This document shows, piece after piece, positions 25,766 to 34,057 of a DNA stretch of 64,000 bases; position 1 is the first letter of the stretch; each line of letters opens with the position of its first letter. The translations under genes and the position numbers were made by a program. Location: NCBI RefSeq assembly GCF_900090325.1, contig NZ_FMHW01000002.1, positions 7,529,501 through 7,593,500 of the forward strand, written 5' to 3'. The notes under the pieces are model-generated. The model worked only from the letters and a program-made list of their open reading frames with translations. It did no database searches and was not told the DNA's origin. The stretch is from Micromonospora pallida (GTDB lineage Bacteria; Actinomycetota; Actinomycetes; Mycobacteriales; Micromonosporaceae).

Positions 25766-26632
25766 TCAACTCAGCACCACCTCGTGCGGCTCAGCCTGGG
25801 CCGGCGCGGCCGGGGTACGCCGTCGGCGCACCGTCCGCCAGGCCGCCGCCCCCACCGCCACGACGAGGAAGGACGCTATCGCGAGCACCACCACCGACGC
25901 GCCCGGGGCGGTGTCGGCGACCGCCGCCACCCAGACGCCGCTGCCAGCGGCCAGCAGGCCGACCGTCATCGCCATCGCCATCGTGCTCCGGAAACCCCGG
26001 GTGACCTGCTGCGCGGTGGCCACCGGCACGACCATCAGCGCACTGATCAGCAGGACGCCCACCGCCCGCATGGCGATCGTGACGGTCACCGCCGTGGTCA
26101 CCGCCAGCAGCAGGTTGAGCGTACGGACCGGTAGGCCGGACACCCGGGCGTACTCCTCGTCGTGGCAGACCGCGAAGAGCGCCGGGCGCAGCGCGACCAT
26201 GGCGACCAGCACCGCCACGCCGAGCACCGCGATGGTGATCAGGTCGGTGCGGGAGGTGGTGGTCAACGCGCCGAACAGGTATGCGTTGAGGTTGGCGCTG
26301 CTGGCGTCGGAGAGCCCGACCAGCATCACGCCGCCGGCGATGCCGCCGTAGAAGAGCAGCGCCAGCGCCAGGTCGCCGGAGGTGCGCCCGCGGGCCCGGA
26401 CCAGCTCGATGACGACCGCGCCGAGCGCTGCGGCGGCCACCGCCATGAGCACCGGCGACTGGTTGAACAGCAGGCCGGCCCCGACGCCGGTCAGCGCGAC
26501 ATGGCCGATCCCGTCGCCGATGAGTGCCAGCCGCCGCTGCACCAGGTAGATCCCGAGCGCGGGGGCGGCCAGACCGATGATCAGCGCGCCGACCAGGGCG
26601 CGCAGCATGAAGTCGTACTGGAAGAGGCTCAC
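25766..26632 (-). CDS. znuB: Zinc ABC transporter permease ZnuB
   Basis: The product is 288 residues with about eight hydrophobic segments of the ABC-3 metal permease family (SLFQYDFMLRALVGALIIGLA, LIGDGIGHVALTGVGAG, AVGVLLISALMVVPVATAQ). It forms the membrane channel of the ZnuABC importer. I start it at GTG 26632 because it overlaps the znuC stop as GTGA and has GGAG in front; an in-frame GTG at 26644 would add four residues. Confidence 0.93.
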   Translation of the reverse strand: MSLFQYDFMLRALVGALIIGLAAPALGIYLVQRRLALIGDGIGHVALTGVGAGLLFNQSPVLMAVAAAALGAVVIELVRARGRTSGDLALALLFYGGIAGGVMLVGLSDASSANLNAYLFGALTTTSRTDLITIAVLGVAVLVAMVALRPALFAVCHDEEYARVSGLPVRTLNLLLAVTTAVTVTIAMRAVGVLLISALMVVPVATAQQVTRGFRSTMAMAMTVGLLAAGSGVWVAAVADTAPGASVVVLAIASFLVVAVGAAAWRTVRRRRTPAAPAQAEPHEVVLS

Positions 26633-27393
26633 GGGGCGCTCCACAGCCCGGCGGGCTCCTCGGGACCGTGCGGGTGCACGTGGTCGTGGTCGGGATCCGC
26701 GTGGTGGCCGGCCGGCTCCGGGACCGCGCCGTCGTGCGCGATGCCGCCCTGGTGGACGACCACCGCCCGGTTGATCAGCGGGCGCAGCGGACCCAGTTCG
26801 TGGGCGACCAGCAGCACCGTCCCGCCGCCGTCGACGAACCCGCGCAGCGCCCCGGCGAACGCCTCCTGGCTGACCGCGTCCACCCCGGCGGTCGGCTCGT
26901 CGAGCACCAGCAGTTCGGGCCGGCCGGCCAGCGCCCGCGCGATCAGAGTGCGCTGCTGCTGTCCGCCGGAGAGGGTCGCCACCGGGTCACCGGCCCGGTC
27001 GGCGAGGCCGACCGCGCGCAGCGCCTCGGCGACCGCCTCCCGGTCGGCGCGGCCGGCCGGGCGCAGGACGCCCCGTCGGGCCAGTCGCCCGGAGGCGACC
27101 ACCTCGGCCACCGTCGCCGGTACGCCGCTGCCGGCGCCCAGCCGCTGCGGGACGTACCCGACGCGGTGCCACTGCCGGAAGCGGCGCAGTTCGGTGCCGA
27201 AGAGGGTGACCTGCCCGGCGCTGAGCGGCACCAGCCCGAGCACCGTGCGGACCAGGGTGGACTTGCCGGAGCCGTTGGCGCCGAGGATGGCGACGACCTC
27301 ACCGGCGGTGACGGTCAGCGAGACGTCGCGAAGCACGGGGCGGCCGTCGTAGCCGACCACCCCGTGCGTCACGGTGACGACGGACCCGCTCAC
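26629..27393 (-). CDS. znuC: Zinc ABC transporter ATP-binding protein ZnuC
   Basis: The product is 254 residues, with Walker A GANGSGKST, signature LSGGQQQRTLIARAL and Walker B LLVLDEPTAGVD. The C-terminal tail is His/Asp-rich (HHADPDHDHVHPHG), a common feature of zinc and manganese import ATPases. It overlaps znuA by four bases (GTGA) and znuB by four, so the three subunits are translationally coupled. Confidence 0.95.
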   Translation of the reverse strand: MSGSVVTVTHGVVGYDGRPVLRDVSLTVTAGEVVAILGANGSGKSTLVRTVLGLVPLSAGQVTLFGTELRRFRQWHRVGYVPQRLGAGSGVPATVAEVVASGRLARRGVLRPAGRADREAVAEALRAVGLADRAGDPVATLSGGQQQRTLIARALAGRPELLVLDEPTAGVDAVSQEAFAGALRGFVDGGGTVLLVAHELGPLRPLINRAVVVHQGGIAHDGAVPEPAGHHADPDHDHVHPHGPEEPAGLWSAP

Positions 27394-28349
27394 GAGCAGC
27401 CCAACGCTGTCCGGAGGGTCTGCAGGTTGCTGCGCATCACCGAAAAATAGTCCCCGTCCGCGTTCTCTGCCGAGAGCCCCTCGATCGGGTCCAGTACGGC
27501 GGTCTTCGCCCCGACCTCGCGGGCGATGGTCTCGGCGACCTTCGGGCTGACCAGCGTCTCGAAGAAGATCGTGGTGGCCTGGTGCTCGCGGGCCTCCTCG
27601 GTGACCTCGGCGAGGCGCTGTGGCGACGGCTCGTTCTCCGGGGTCAGGCCGGAGAGGCCGATCTGCTCCAACTGGTAGCGCTCGGTCAGGTAGCCGAAGG
27701 CGGTGTGGCTGACCACGAGTTCCCGCCGCTGGCAGGTCTTCAGTCCCTGGGCGTACTCGGTGTCCAGTTTCTCCAGCTCGGTACGCAGCGCCTTCGCGCG
27801 GGCGGTGTAGTCGGCGGCGTGGTCCGGGTCAGCCTTGCCGAGCCGCTCGGCAAGCTTCTCGCCGATGGTGGCCAGCCGGGTCGGGTCGAGCCAGACGTGC
27901 GGGTCCTTGCCGCCGCCCTCCTCCTCGGAGTGCTCCTCCCCGCCGGGCTCCCCCTCGTGGTCGTGCCCGCCGGCCGCCGCGTCCAGGAGCGGCTGCACGG
28001 TCGTCACGTCGAAGGCCCGGTCCCCGCCGTTCTGGTCGACCGCCTCGTCCACGGCCGGCTGGAAGCCCTTGAGGTAGACGATCAGCTCAGCCTCGCTGAC
28101 CTGACCCACCTGCCCCGGGTTCAGTTCCAGGTCGTGCGGCTCCGCGCCGGGCTTCGCCAGGTTGGCCACGGTGACCGCGTCCCCGCCGACCCGCTCGCTG
28201 ACGAACTCCAGGGGGTAGAAGGCGGCGACCACGTCGACCCGCTCCGGGTCGTTGCCGGACGCCCCGTCGGAGCAGGCGGTGACCGCACCGAGGGCGAGCA
28301 GGGCGGTGGTCGTGGCGGCCAGGACGCGAGGAGTGGAGCGGCTGTTCAT
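27390..28349 (-). CDS. znuA: Zinc ABC transporter substrate-binding lipoprotein ZnuA
   Basis: The product is 319 residues. A lipobox-like LGAVTACSDG follows the hydrophobic signal segment at about residue 25, then the cluster A-I metal-binding fold with PHDLELNP, a His/Glu/Gly-rich loop (about 130-155, GGHDHEGEP...) and DPHVWLDP, the characteristic ZnuA zinc site. ATG 28349 is preceded by GGAAGGTGG. It captures zinc outside the membrane and delivers it to ZnuB. A Zur-like palindrome lies 23 bases upstream. Confidence 0.95.
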   Translation of the reverse strand: MNSRSTPRVLAATTTALLALGAVTACSDGASGNDPERVDVVAAFYPLEFVSERVGGDAVTVANLAKPGAEPHDLELNPGQVGQVSEAELIVYLKGFQPAVDEAVDQNGGDRAFDVTTVQPLLDAAAGGHDHEGEPGGEEHSEEEGGGKDPHVWLDPTRLATIGEKLAERLGKADPDHAADYTARAKALRTELEKLDTEYAQGLKTCQRRELVVSHTAFGYLTERYQLEQIGLSGLTPENEPSPQRLAEVTEEAREHQATTIFFETLVSPKVAETIAREVGAKTAVLDPIEGLSAENADGDYFSVMRSNLQTLRTALGCS

Positions 28350-28371
28350 GGTCACCACCTTCCGCTGCAAC

Positions 28372-28384
28372 GACAATGATTGTC
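28372..28384. promoter_or_regulatory. Zur box-like operator upstream of znuA
   Basis: GACAATGATTGTC is a palindrome around the central base, embedded in AACGACAATGATTGTCAAAA. It resembles the actinobacterial Zur consensus TGAAAATCATTTTCA in its central AATGATT. Its position overlapping the znuA promoter region, with zur in the same cluster, supports zinc-dependent repression. A second short palindrome, GCATGCTTGCATGC, lies at 28391-28404. Confidence 0.75.
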
Positions 28385-28447
28385 AAAAACGCATGCTTGC
28401 ATGCGAGGGGCGGCGGCGTGAGGAGGGTGAGGCGGTGGGAGGGGTGA

Positions 28448-28507
28448 GGTGGTAGCAGGGGTCCCCTGTTACCGCATTTTGATGAGGAGGGGACCCCTGC
28501 AACCACC
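28448..28507 (-). repeat. Dispersed double-palindrome element, copy C
   Basis: This is a 60-bp copy in reverse orientation relative to copy B and almost identical to it. It lies between the znuA promoter region and the end of the small membrane gene that is transcribed towards it. The remaining 28508-28597 is arginine-codon-like GC-rich spacer. Confidence 0.9.
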
Positions 28508-28597
28508 CGAAGCAGGCGCGCGGGCGCGCGGGCGTCCGGGCGCGCAGCGTGCAGGGCGGGAGGCGCCCGCCGGGGTGCAGGTGCGAGGCGGGGCCGC

Positions 28598-28855
28598 TCA
28601 GAGCAGCTTGGCGAGGGCGACGGCGACCAGCAGGGTGAGCATGAGCAGCCGGATCAGCCGGGTAGCCGGGCGCTGCACCGGCCAGGTCAGTCTGAGCAGC
28701 GCCACCAGCCCGGCGGCCAGCAGCAGGAGCAGCACCCCGCCCGCGACGCCCGGCGTGAGCAGGCCCACCAGCACCAGAGCCAGCGCGGCCAGGAACACCC
28801 CGGTCGGGTTCACCCGGGACAGACGGGCCAGCAGGGGGCTCTGCGTACGCTGCAT
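28598..28855 (-). CDS. Small membrane protein (DUF6703-like)
   Basis: The product is 85 residues, [20 protein letters not shown] followed by three hydrophobic segments with little loop between them. The layout fits the actinobacterial DUF6703 family as I recall it; function unknown. ATG 28855 is six to seven bases after a minus-strand TAGAGT (28863-28868) and has no Shine-Dalgarno sequence, so it is probably leaderless. It is divergent from the monooxygenase-like gene. Confidence 0.75.
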   Translation of the reverse strand: MQRTQSPLLARLSRVNPTGVFLAALALVLVGLLTPGVAGGVLLLLLAAGLVALLRLTWPVQRPATRLIRLLMLTLLVAVALAKLL

Positions 28856-28883
28856 CCCACAGACTCTACGAGGAGGACGCCCG

Positions 28884-29225
28884 GTGCTCGTCACCAACCG
28901 GTTCGTGGTCGACGAAGACGTCGCCCCCGCCTTCACCGAGCGGGCGCACGCCGCCCTCGCCGCGCTCGCCGCCCGCCCCGGTTACCTGCGGGGGGAACTG
29001 CTGCGCGCGCTCGACGACCCACGACACTGGTGCCTGCTGACCGAGTGGGAGTCGGTCGGGGCGTACCGGCGGGCACTGGGCGGGTTCGATGTCAAGGTCC
29101 AGGCGACGCCGCTGCTGGCCGAGTCGGTCGACGAGCCCTCGGCGTACGAGACACTGGCCAGTGCCGGACCGGACGGCGCGGTGACGATCTCCACGAGCGA
29201 TCGGGCTGCTGGTCCCTACCGCTGA
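28884..29225 (+). CDS. Antibiotic biosynthesis monooxygenase (ABM) domain protein
   Basis: The product is 113 residues. The ferredoxin-like ABM fold is suggested by [49 protein letters not shown] and [12 protein letters not shown]. Members include heme-degrading and polyketide-modifying oxygenases as well as proteins of unknown role; no heme-degradation residues are identifiable. The start is GTG 28884 with GAGGAGG well placed. Confidence 0.85.
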   Translation: MLVTNRFVVDEDVAPAFTERAHAALAALAARPGYLRGELLRALDDPRHWCLLTEWESVGAYRRALGGFDVKVQATPLLAESVDEPSAYETLASAGPDGAVTISTSDRAAGPYR

Positions 29226-29249
29226 CCCCCGGGCACTACCCTCTCGGGT

Positions 29250-29798
29250 ATGACCGCACCCGGACCGGCAGCCCCCTCGCCGTACCCCGTGCTGCCCGGC
29301 CCCGGCGGGCCGGAGGGGCACGGTGTGCCCGCACCACCGGCCGGCCCCGGGGTCGCCCCGCCGTTCGCCGCCCCACCCACCGAGGGACGCAGCACCCGGA
29401 TGTGGCTCGGCCTCGGCGCCGGCGGGCTCGCCCTGCTGCTCTGCTGCGGCGGCGGGGCGGCGGCCGTGATCGGGCTGGCGGTGGCCGGCACCCAGGCACT
29501 GGACGAGCAGGGCCGCGCGGTGACCGGCGACTACTACGGCGCGCTCGTCGACGACCGGTACACCGAGGCGTACGACCTGCTCTGCCGCGACCTCAGGGAA
29601 CGCGAGTCCCGGACGGAGTTCGAGCGGCGGGTCACCGCCGAGCCGACGATCGCCTCCTACCGGGTCGGCGACGTCAACCTGAACGACCTCACCGTGCCGG
29701 TCGACGTGACCCTCGACGGGGGCGGCCAGGAGGCCCAACTGGTGATCCTGGCGCAGAACAGCAGCACCGGGCGGCTCGAGGTCTGCGGAGTCAGCTGA
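29250..29798 (+). CDS. Hypothetical single-pass membrane protein with DUF4878-like domain
   Basis: The 182 residues consist of a Pro/Gly/Ala-rich cytoplasmic N-terminus (about 48 residues), a transmembrane segment with paired cysteines ([21 protein letters not shown]), and a roughly 100-residue extracytoplasmic domain ([23 protein letters not shown]) of the NTF2/DUF4878 type. TACCCT (29237-29242) lies seven bases before the ATG, indicating leaderless expression. Confidence 0.78.
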   Translation: MTAPGPAAPSPYPVLPGPGGPEGHGVPAPPAGPGVAPPFAAPPTEGRSTRMWLGLGAGGLALLLCCGGGAAAVIGLAVAGTQALDEQGRAVTGDYYGALVDDRYTEAYDLLCRDLRERESRTEFERRVTAEPTIASYRVGDVNLNDLTVPVDVTLDGGGQEAQLVILAQNSSTGRLEVCGVS

Positions 29799-29813
29799 CC
29801 GGCGACGCGGACG

Positions 29814-29975
29814 CCGGGCGGGCACGCCGAAGGTGGCGGCCCGGGTTCAGTGGACGGCGGCCGGGCACGCCGAAGGGTGGCGGCCCGGGTTCGGTGGACG
29901 GCGGCTGGGCGCGCCGAGGGTGGCGGCCCGGGTTCGGTGGACGGCGGCTGGGCGCGCCGAGGGTGGCAGCCCGCC
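29814..29975. repeat. About 43-bp tandem repeat upstream of glyS
   Basis: Nearly four units of GGGCGCGCCGAGGGTGGCGG followed by CCCGGGTTCGGTGGACGGCGGCT fill half of the 29799-30100 spacer. The rest of that spacer (to 30100) should contain the glyS promoter; TACCGT at about 30030 is a possible -10. No T-box-like structure is evident. Confidence 0.75.
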
Positions 29976-30100
29976 GGGCAGGCGGGCAGCTCACCGCGAG
30001 TATTCTCCTGGGCTCGGGGCGGCGGTGGTCGTACCGTGGTCCCGAACCTGTCCGTAACACTCCCTGTCCCCGCCGACCGCCAGTCGGCGTAGGAGGAAAC

Positions 30101-31480
30101 ATGCCTGCCGACCGTATCGACGCCATCGTCAGCCTCGCCAAGCGCCGGGGCTTCGTCTTCCCCTCTAGCGAGATCTACGGGGGTACCCGGTCGGCGTGGG
30201 ACTACGGTCCGCTCGGCGTGGAACTCAAGGAGAACGTCCGCCGCCAGTGGTGGCGGACCATGGTCCAGCAGCGCGACGACGTGGTGGGCCTCGACTCCGC
30301 GGTGATCCTGTCCCGCGACGTCTGGGCCGCCTCCGGCCACCTGGACGCCTTCGTCGACCCGCTGACCGAGTGCCAGTCCTGCCACAAGCGGTTCCGGGCG
30401 GACCACCTCGAGGAGGCGTACGAGGCCAAGCACGGCAAGCCGCCGGTCTCGCTGGCCGAGCTGAACTGCCCCAACTGCGGCAACAAGGGCACCTTCACCG
30501 AGCCGAAGATGTTCAACGGCCTGATGAAGACCTACCTCGGCCCGGTGGAGAGCGAGGAGGGGCTGCACTACCTGCGGCCGGAGACCGCGCAGGGCATCTT
30601 CGTCAACTACAAGAACGTGGAGACGGTCGCCCGCAAGAAGCCGCCGTTCGGCATCGCGCAGACCGGCAAGTCGTTCCGCAACGAGATCACCCCGGGCAAC
30701 TTCATCTTCCGTACGCGGGAGTTCGAGCAGATGGAGATGGAGTTCTTCGTCGAGCCGGGCACCGACGAGCAGTGGCACGAGTACTGGCTTCAGCAGCGCT
30801 GGGACTGGTACATCGACCTCGGCCTCTCCGAGGAGAACCTGCGCTTCTACGAGCACCCCAAGGAGAAGCTCTCGCACTACTCGAAGCGGACCGTCGACAT
30901 CGAGTACCGGTTCCGCTTCGGCGGCACCGAGTTCGCCGAGCTGGAGGGCGTCGCCAACCGGACCGACTTCGACCTCTCCACGCACAGCAAGCACTCCGGC
31001 GTCGACCTGTCCTACTTCGACCAGACCAAGGGCGAGCGCTGGATGCCGTACGTGATCGAGCCGGCTGCCGGCCTCACCCGGGCCGTGCTCGCCTTCCTCC
31101 TCGAGGCGTACGACGTCGACCAGGCGCCGAACGCCAAGGGCAAGATGGAGGAGCGTACGGTGATGCGCTTCGACCCGCGGCTGTCCCCGGTCAAGGTGGC
31201 GGTGCTGCCGCTGTCCCGCAACGAGGCGCTCTCGCCCAAGGCCAAGGCCCTCGCCGCCGACCTGCGTAAGCGCTGGGTGGTCGAGTTCGACGACTCGCAG
31301 GCGATCGGCCGCCGCTACCGCCGGCAGGACGAGATCGGCACCCCGTACTGCGTCACCGTCGACTTCGACACCCTCGACGACAACGCGGTCACCGTACGGG
31401 ACCGGGACACCATGACCCAGGAGCGCGTCTCCCTCGACCAGGTGGAGCGTTACCTGATCGAGCGCCTCCCCGGCTGCTGA
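30101..31480 (+). CDS. glyS: Glycine--tRNA ligase, dimeric (eukaryote/archaeal-like single-chain) type
   Basis: The product is 459 residues. The class II motifs are present: [18 protein letters not shown] at the N-terminus, [40 protein letters not shown] (motif 2) and PSAGLTR-type motif 3 ([10 protein letters not shown]). A zinc-finger-like CxxC pair (CQSCHKRF...CPNCGNKG) lies near residues 92-130. It charges tRNA-Gly. AGGAGGAAAC precedes the ATG. Its proximity to smtB-zur matches the mycobacterial neighbourhood. Confidence 0.97.
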   Translation: MPADRIDAIVSLAKRRGFVFPSSEIYGGTRSAWDYGPLGVELKENVRRQWWRTMVQQRDDVVGLDSAVILSRDVWAASGHLDAFVDPLTECQSCHKRFRADHLEEAYEAKHGKPPVSLAELNCPNCGNKGTFTEPKMFNGLMKTYLGPVESEEGLHYLRPETAQGIFVNYKNVETVARKKPPFGIAQTGKSFRNEITPGNFIFRTREFEQMEMEFFVEPGTDEQWHEYWLQQRWDWYIDLGLSEENLRFYEHPKEKLSHYSKRTVDIEYRFRFGGTEFAELEGVANRTDFDLSTHSKHSGVDLSYFDQTKGERWMPYVIEPAAGLTRAVLAFLLEAYDVDQAPNAKGKMEERTVMRFDPRLSPVKVAVLPLSRNEALSPKAKALAADLRKRWVVEFDDSQAIGRRYRRQDEIGTPYCVTVDFDTLDDNAVTVRDRDTMTQERVSLDQVERYLIERLPGC

Positions 31481-31503
31481 GCGACAGCGGCGCTGGATTG
31501 TCG

Positions 31504-31563
31504 GGTGGTAGCAGGGGTCCCTTGTTACCGCATTTTGCGGAGCAGGGGTCCCCTGCAGGCACC
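31504..31563 (-). repeat. Dispersed double-palindrome element, copy D
   Basis: This 60-bp copy in minus orientation is the most diverged (for example CCCTTGTTACC and CAGGCACC at its end). It lies between the convergent glyS and AbiEi/DUF559 genes, where its hairpins could also serve as a two-way terminator. Confidence 0.85.
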
Positions 31564-31614
31564 TCAGAACAAGCGGCGTCCCGCGACGGGGGCCTCCTGC
31601 CCGCCGGGGGAGCG

Positions 31615-32568
31615 TCAGCGGGCTGGCGACACCACGACTCCGACGCTGACGCCCAGCCCGCGTCGGAAGCGGTAGGCGTCCTCGACGGTCCGCCGCACCT
31701 GATCCGCCGCGCCACGGATGTGCGCCGGGGTGAAGTGCAGGACGAGGATGCCGCGCCGACCCAGCTCGTTGTGCCGGCGCAGCGTCCGGGACCAGTCCTC
31801 GGGTGAGAAGTGGAACTCCCGCGAGTCCACCTCCAGGGCCACCGCGGCGTCGTCGAGGTATCCGTCCGGCGTGGGTAACACGCTGCCGTCCGTGGTCCGT
31901 AGCTGCGGATTCCAGTGGATCTCCGGCAGCACCCGGCTGGTACCGAGGCACTGTCGCAGCTCTGCCTCCGGTGCCGACCGCACACCGGCGACGACCTCCG
32001 CGAACGCCCGGCGGACCAGCGCGGTGCAGCTCCGCCGGGCCCGTCTGATCTCCTCGTCGAGCGAGGTCAGGTCGGTGAACTCCCGCTGGATCGCTTCGGT
32101 CACGATGGCCCGCACCGGCCGGATCTGGCGCAGGCGGCGGGCCGCGTCCACCACCGCCCGGGCCGGCGAGCAGACCGGGTAGAGCCGGGTGCGCCGGGCC
32201 CGTGCGTCCAGGGCGAGCGCCCGGGTGATCACCACGTGACCGGTCGAGCGGCGGCGCGCTTGGTGCGGCACGACCAGGTGGACGTCCGACGTACGGGGAG
32301 CCTGGCGGAAGCCGTACCAGGTCAGTGCGGCCAGGCCGGTGACCTGGGCGTCCGGTCCCGCGTAGAGCGCCGCGGCGATCCGCCGTTGCTCGTCGGTCAA
32401 CGTGCCGCTGACCAGGGCGTAGGTGGCCGGGAGGACGCGTTGCCAGATGCCCCGTTTGGCCTGGCGGCACATGTGGTTGTCGTCGAACCCGGCGGCGAGC
32501 AGTTGCGCGCGGGTGACGATCTGGTGCTGGAGTTGCGTGGTCTCGTCGAGGGTGCGGCGCTGGTCCAT
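31615..32568 (-). CDS. AbiEi-like antitoxin domain plus DUF559 nuclease-like domain protein
   Basis: The product is 317 residues. The N-terminus (TRAQLLAAGFDDNHMCRQAKRGIWQRVLPATYAL) is the winged helix of the type IV toxin-antitoxin AbiEi family. The C-terminal third (EIHWNPQLRTTDG...PDGYLDDAAVALEVDSREFHFSPEDW...RRHNELGRRGILVLHFTP) is a DUF559/Vsr-like PD-(D/E)xK nuclease fold. Such proteins are abundant and unexplained in actinobacteria; no toxin partner is adjacent. It is bracketed by repeat copies D and E. ATG 32568 was chosen as the family N-terminus. Confidence 0.82.
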   Translation of the reverse strand: MDQRRTLDETTQLQHQIVTRAQLLAAGFDDNHMCRQAKRGIWQRVLPATYALVSGTLTDEQRRIAAALYAGPDAQVTGLAALTWYGFRQAPRTSDVHLVVPHQARRRSTGHVVITRALALDARARRTRLYPVCSPARAVVDAARRLRQIRPVRAIVTEAIQREFTDLTSLDEEIRRARRSCTALVRRAFAEVVAGVRSAPEAELRQCLGTSRVLPEIHWNPQLRTTDGSVLPTPDGYLDDAAVALEVDSREFHFSPEDWSRTLRRHNELGRRGILVLHFTPAHIRGAADQVRRTVEDAYRFRRGLGVSVGVVVSPAR

Positions 32569-32716
32569 GCCCGCAGGTTGCCTGCGTGCCGGGTACTCCG
32601 TCCGCCCCACCGGCCCGGGCTGTGGACAACCGGGGCTCCTGTGGATGAGCCCCGCTGCCCAACCGATCTGTGCTATGGGCGCGGACCCGCTGCGGCGGGT
32701 GGTTGCCGGGGCTCCG

Positions 32717-32778
32717 GGTGGTTGCAGGGGTCCCCTGCTACGCAAAAAGCGGTAACAGGGGACCCCTCCTTACACTTG
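32717..32778 (+). repeat. Dispersed double-palindrome element, copy E (promoter variant)
   Basis: This 62-bp copy ends, like copy A, in CCTCCTTACACTTG. TACACT (32771-32776) lies exactly six bases before the GTG start of dusB, and no Shine-Dalgarno sequence is present, so the element seems to provide a leaderless promoter for dusB. Confidence 0.88.
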
Positions 32779-32782
32779 AGCG

Positions 32783-33949
32783 GTGAGTGGAGCAGGGGTG
32801 TCGGGTGGCTTGCGGGTGGGGCGGCACGAGGTGTGGCCGCCGGTGGTGCTCGCGCCGATGGCCGGCATCACGAATGTCGGGTTCCGCCGGCTCTGTCGGG
32901 AACAGGGCGGTGGTATCTACGTCTGCGAGATGATCACCACCACGGCCCTGGTCGAGCGCAACCCGAAGACACTGCGCATGATCGCCTTCGGGCCCGAGGA
33001 GCGACCGCGCAGCCTCCAGCTCTACGGCACCGACCCGGAGACCACCGCCGCGGCCGTCCGGATCGTGGTGGAACGGGACCTCGCCGACCACATCGACCTG
33101 AACTTCGGCTGCCCGGTGCCGAAGGTCACCCGCCGGGGCGGCGGCGCGGCACTGCCGTGGCGGCGCCGGCTCTTCGCCCGGCTGGTGAGGGCCGCCGTGG
33201 ACGCCGCGTCACCCGCCGGAGTGCCGGTCACCGTCAAGATGCGTAAGGGCATCGACGACGACCACCTGACGTACGTCGAGGCCGGGCTGGCCGCCCAGGA
33301 CGCCGGGGTCGCCTGGGTGGCCCTGCACGGGCGGACGGCCGCACAGCGCTACTCCGGCACCGCCGACTGGGACGCCATCGCCACCCTCAAGCAGGCGCTC
33401 GACGTCCCGGTGCTCGGCAACGGCGACATCTGGGAGGCTGAAGACGCGCTGCGGATGGTCGCCCACACCGGGGTCGACGGGGTGGTGATCGGGCGCGGCT
33501 GCCTCGGCCGGCCCTGGCTCTTCGCCGACCTGCACGCCGCGTTCGACGGCCGGCCGGAGCGGCGGCTGCCCACCCTCGGCGAGGTGGCGATGACCATGCG
33601 CCGCCACGCCGCGCTGCTGGTGGAACAGTTCAGCGCCGGGTCGCGGACGCCGGCCCGGGGCGAGCGGGACGGCTGCACCGACTTCCGCAAGCACGTCGCC
33701 TGGTACCTGAAGGGCTTCCCGGTCGGCGGGGAGCTGCGCCGCTCGCTCGCCATGATCGACAGCCTCGCGCAGCTCGACGACCTGCTCGGCAAGCTCGACC
33801 CGGCGGAGCCGTTCCCGCTCGGCGCGCTCGGCCAGCCCCGGGGTCGGACCAACTCGCCGGGCAAGGTGTTCCTGCCCGACGGTTGGCTGGCCAGCCGGGA
33901 CGACGACACCGTCCCCGAGGGCGCCGAACTGGCCGACTCCGGCGGCTGA
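32783..33949 (+). CDS. dusB: tRNA-dihydrouridine synthase DusB
   Basis: This 388-residue FMN TIM-barrel protein has VVLAPMAGITNVGFR near the start, LNFGCPVPKVTRRGGGAALPW with the catalytic cysteine, KMRKG, LHGRTAAQRYSG, VLGNGDIW and VVIGRGCLGRPWLF (FMN phosphate site). The C-terminal helical domain follows. It reduces specific uridines in tRNA D-loops. The GTG start is directly downstream of repeat copy E. The TANNNT-six-GTG arrangement without a Shine-Dalgarno sequence suggests leaderless translation. Confidence 0.95.
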   Translation: MSGAGVSGGLRVGRHEVWPPVVLAPMAGITNVGFRRLCREQGGGIYVCEMITTTALVERNPKTLRMIAFGPEERPRSLQLYGTDPETTAAAVRIVVERDLADHIDLNFGCPVPKVTRRGGGAALPWRRRLFARLVRAAVDAASPAGVPVTVKMRKGIDDDHLTYVEAGLAAQDAGVAWVALHGRTAAQRYSGTADWDAIATLKQALDVPVLGNGDIWEAEDALRMVAHTGVDGVVIGRGCLGRPWLFADLHAAFDGRPERRLPTLGEVAMTMRRHAALLVEQFSAGSRTPARGERDGCTDFRKHVAWYLKGFPVGGELRRSLAMIDSLAQLDDLLGKLDPAEPFPLGALGQPRGRTNSPGKVFLPDGWLASRDDDTVPEGAELADSGG

Positions 33950-33995
33950 CCGGTTCCGGTTCAGTTCGGCGGCGTGGGGGTGTCGGTGGCCGTCC

Positions 33996-34055
33996 GGTGG
34001 TTGCAGGGGTCCCCTCCTCATCACCAGGCGGTAACAGGGGACCCCTGCTACCTCC
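33996..34055 (+). repeat. Dispersed double-palindrome element, copy F
   Basis: This 60-bp copy lies between the convergent dusB and AfsR-like genes. It differs from copy B mainly in the spacer (CATCACCAGGCGG). Its right end merges with a short duplication (CTACCTCCTGCTACCTCC) that runs into the AfsR-like gene's stop codon. Confidence 0.88.
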
Positions 34056-34057
34056 TG

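Noticed and set aside
28391..28404. GCATGCTTGCATGC as a second Zur site
   Set aside because: Symmetric, but its sequence does not resemble the AATGATT-centred Zur pattern; left only as a note in the Zur box entry.
29976..30100. Possible glycine T-box or riboswitch before glyS
   Set aside because: No T-box sequence (TGGNACC-like), specifier loop or anti-terminator fold could be found in the leader.
29657..32662. Very long minus-strand open frame opposite glyS and neighbours
   Set aside because: It is Arg/Pro/Gly-rich, matches no family pattern, and exists because high third-position GC of the real plus-strand genes removes stops on the other strand.
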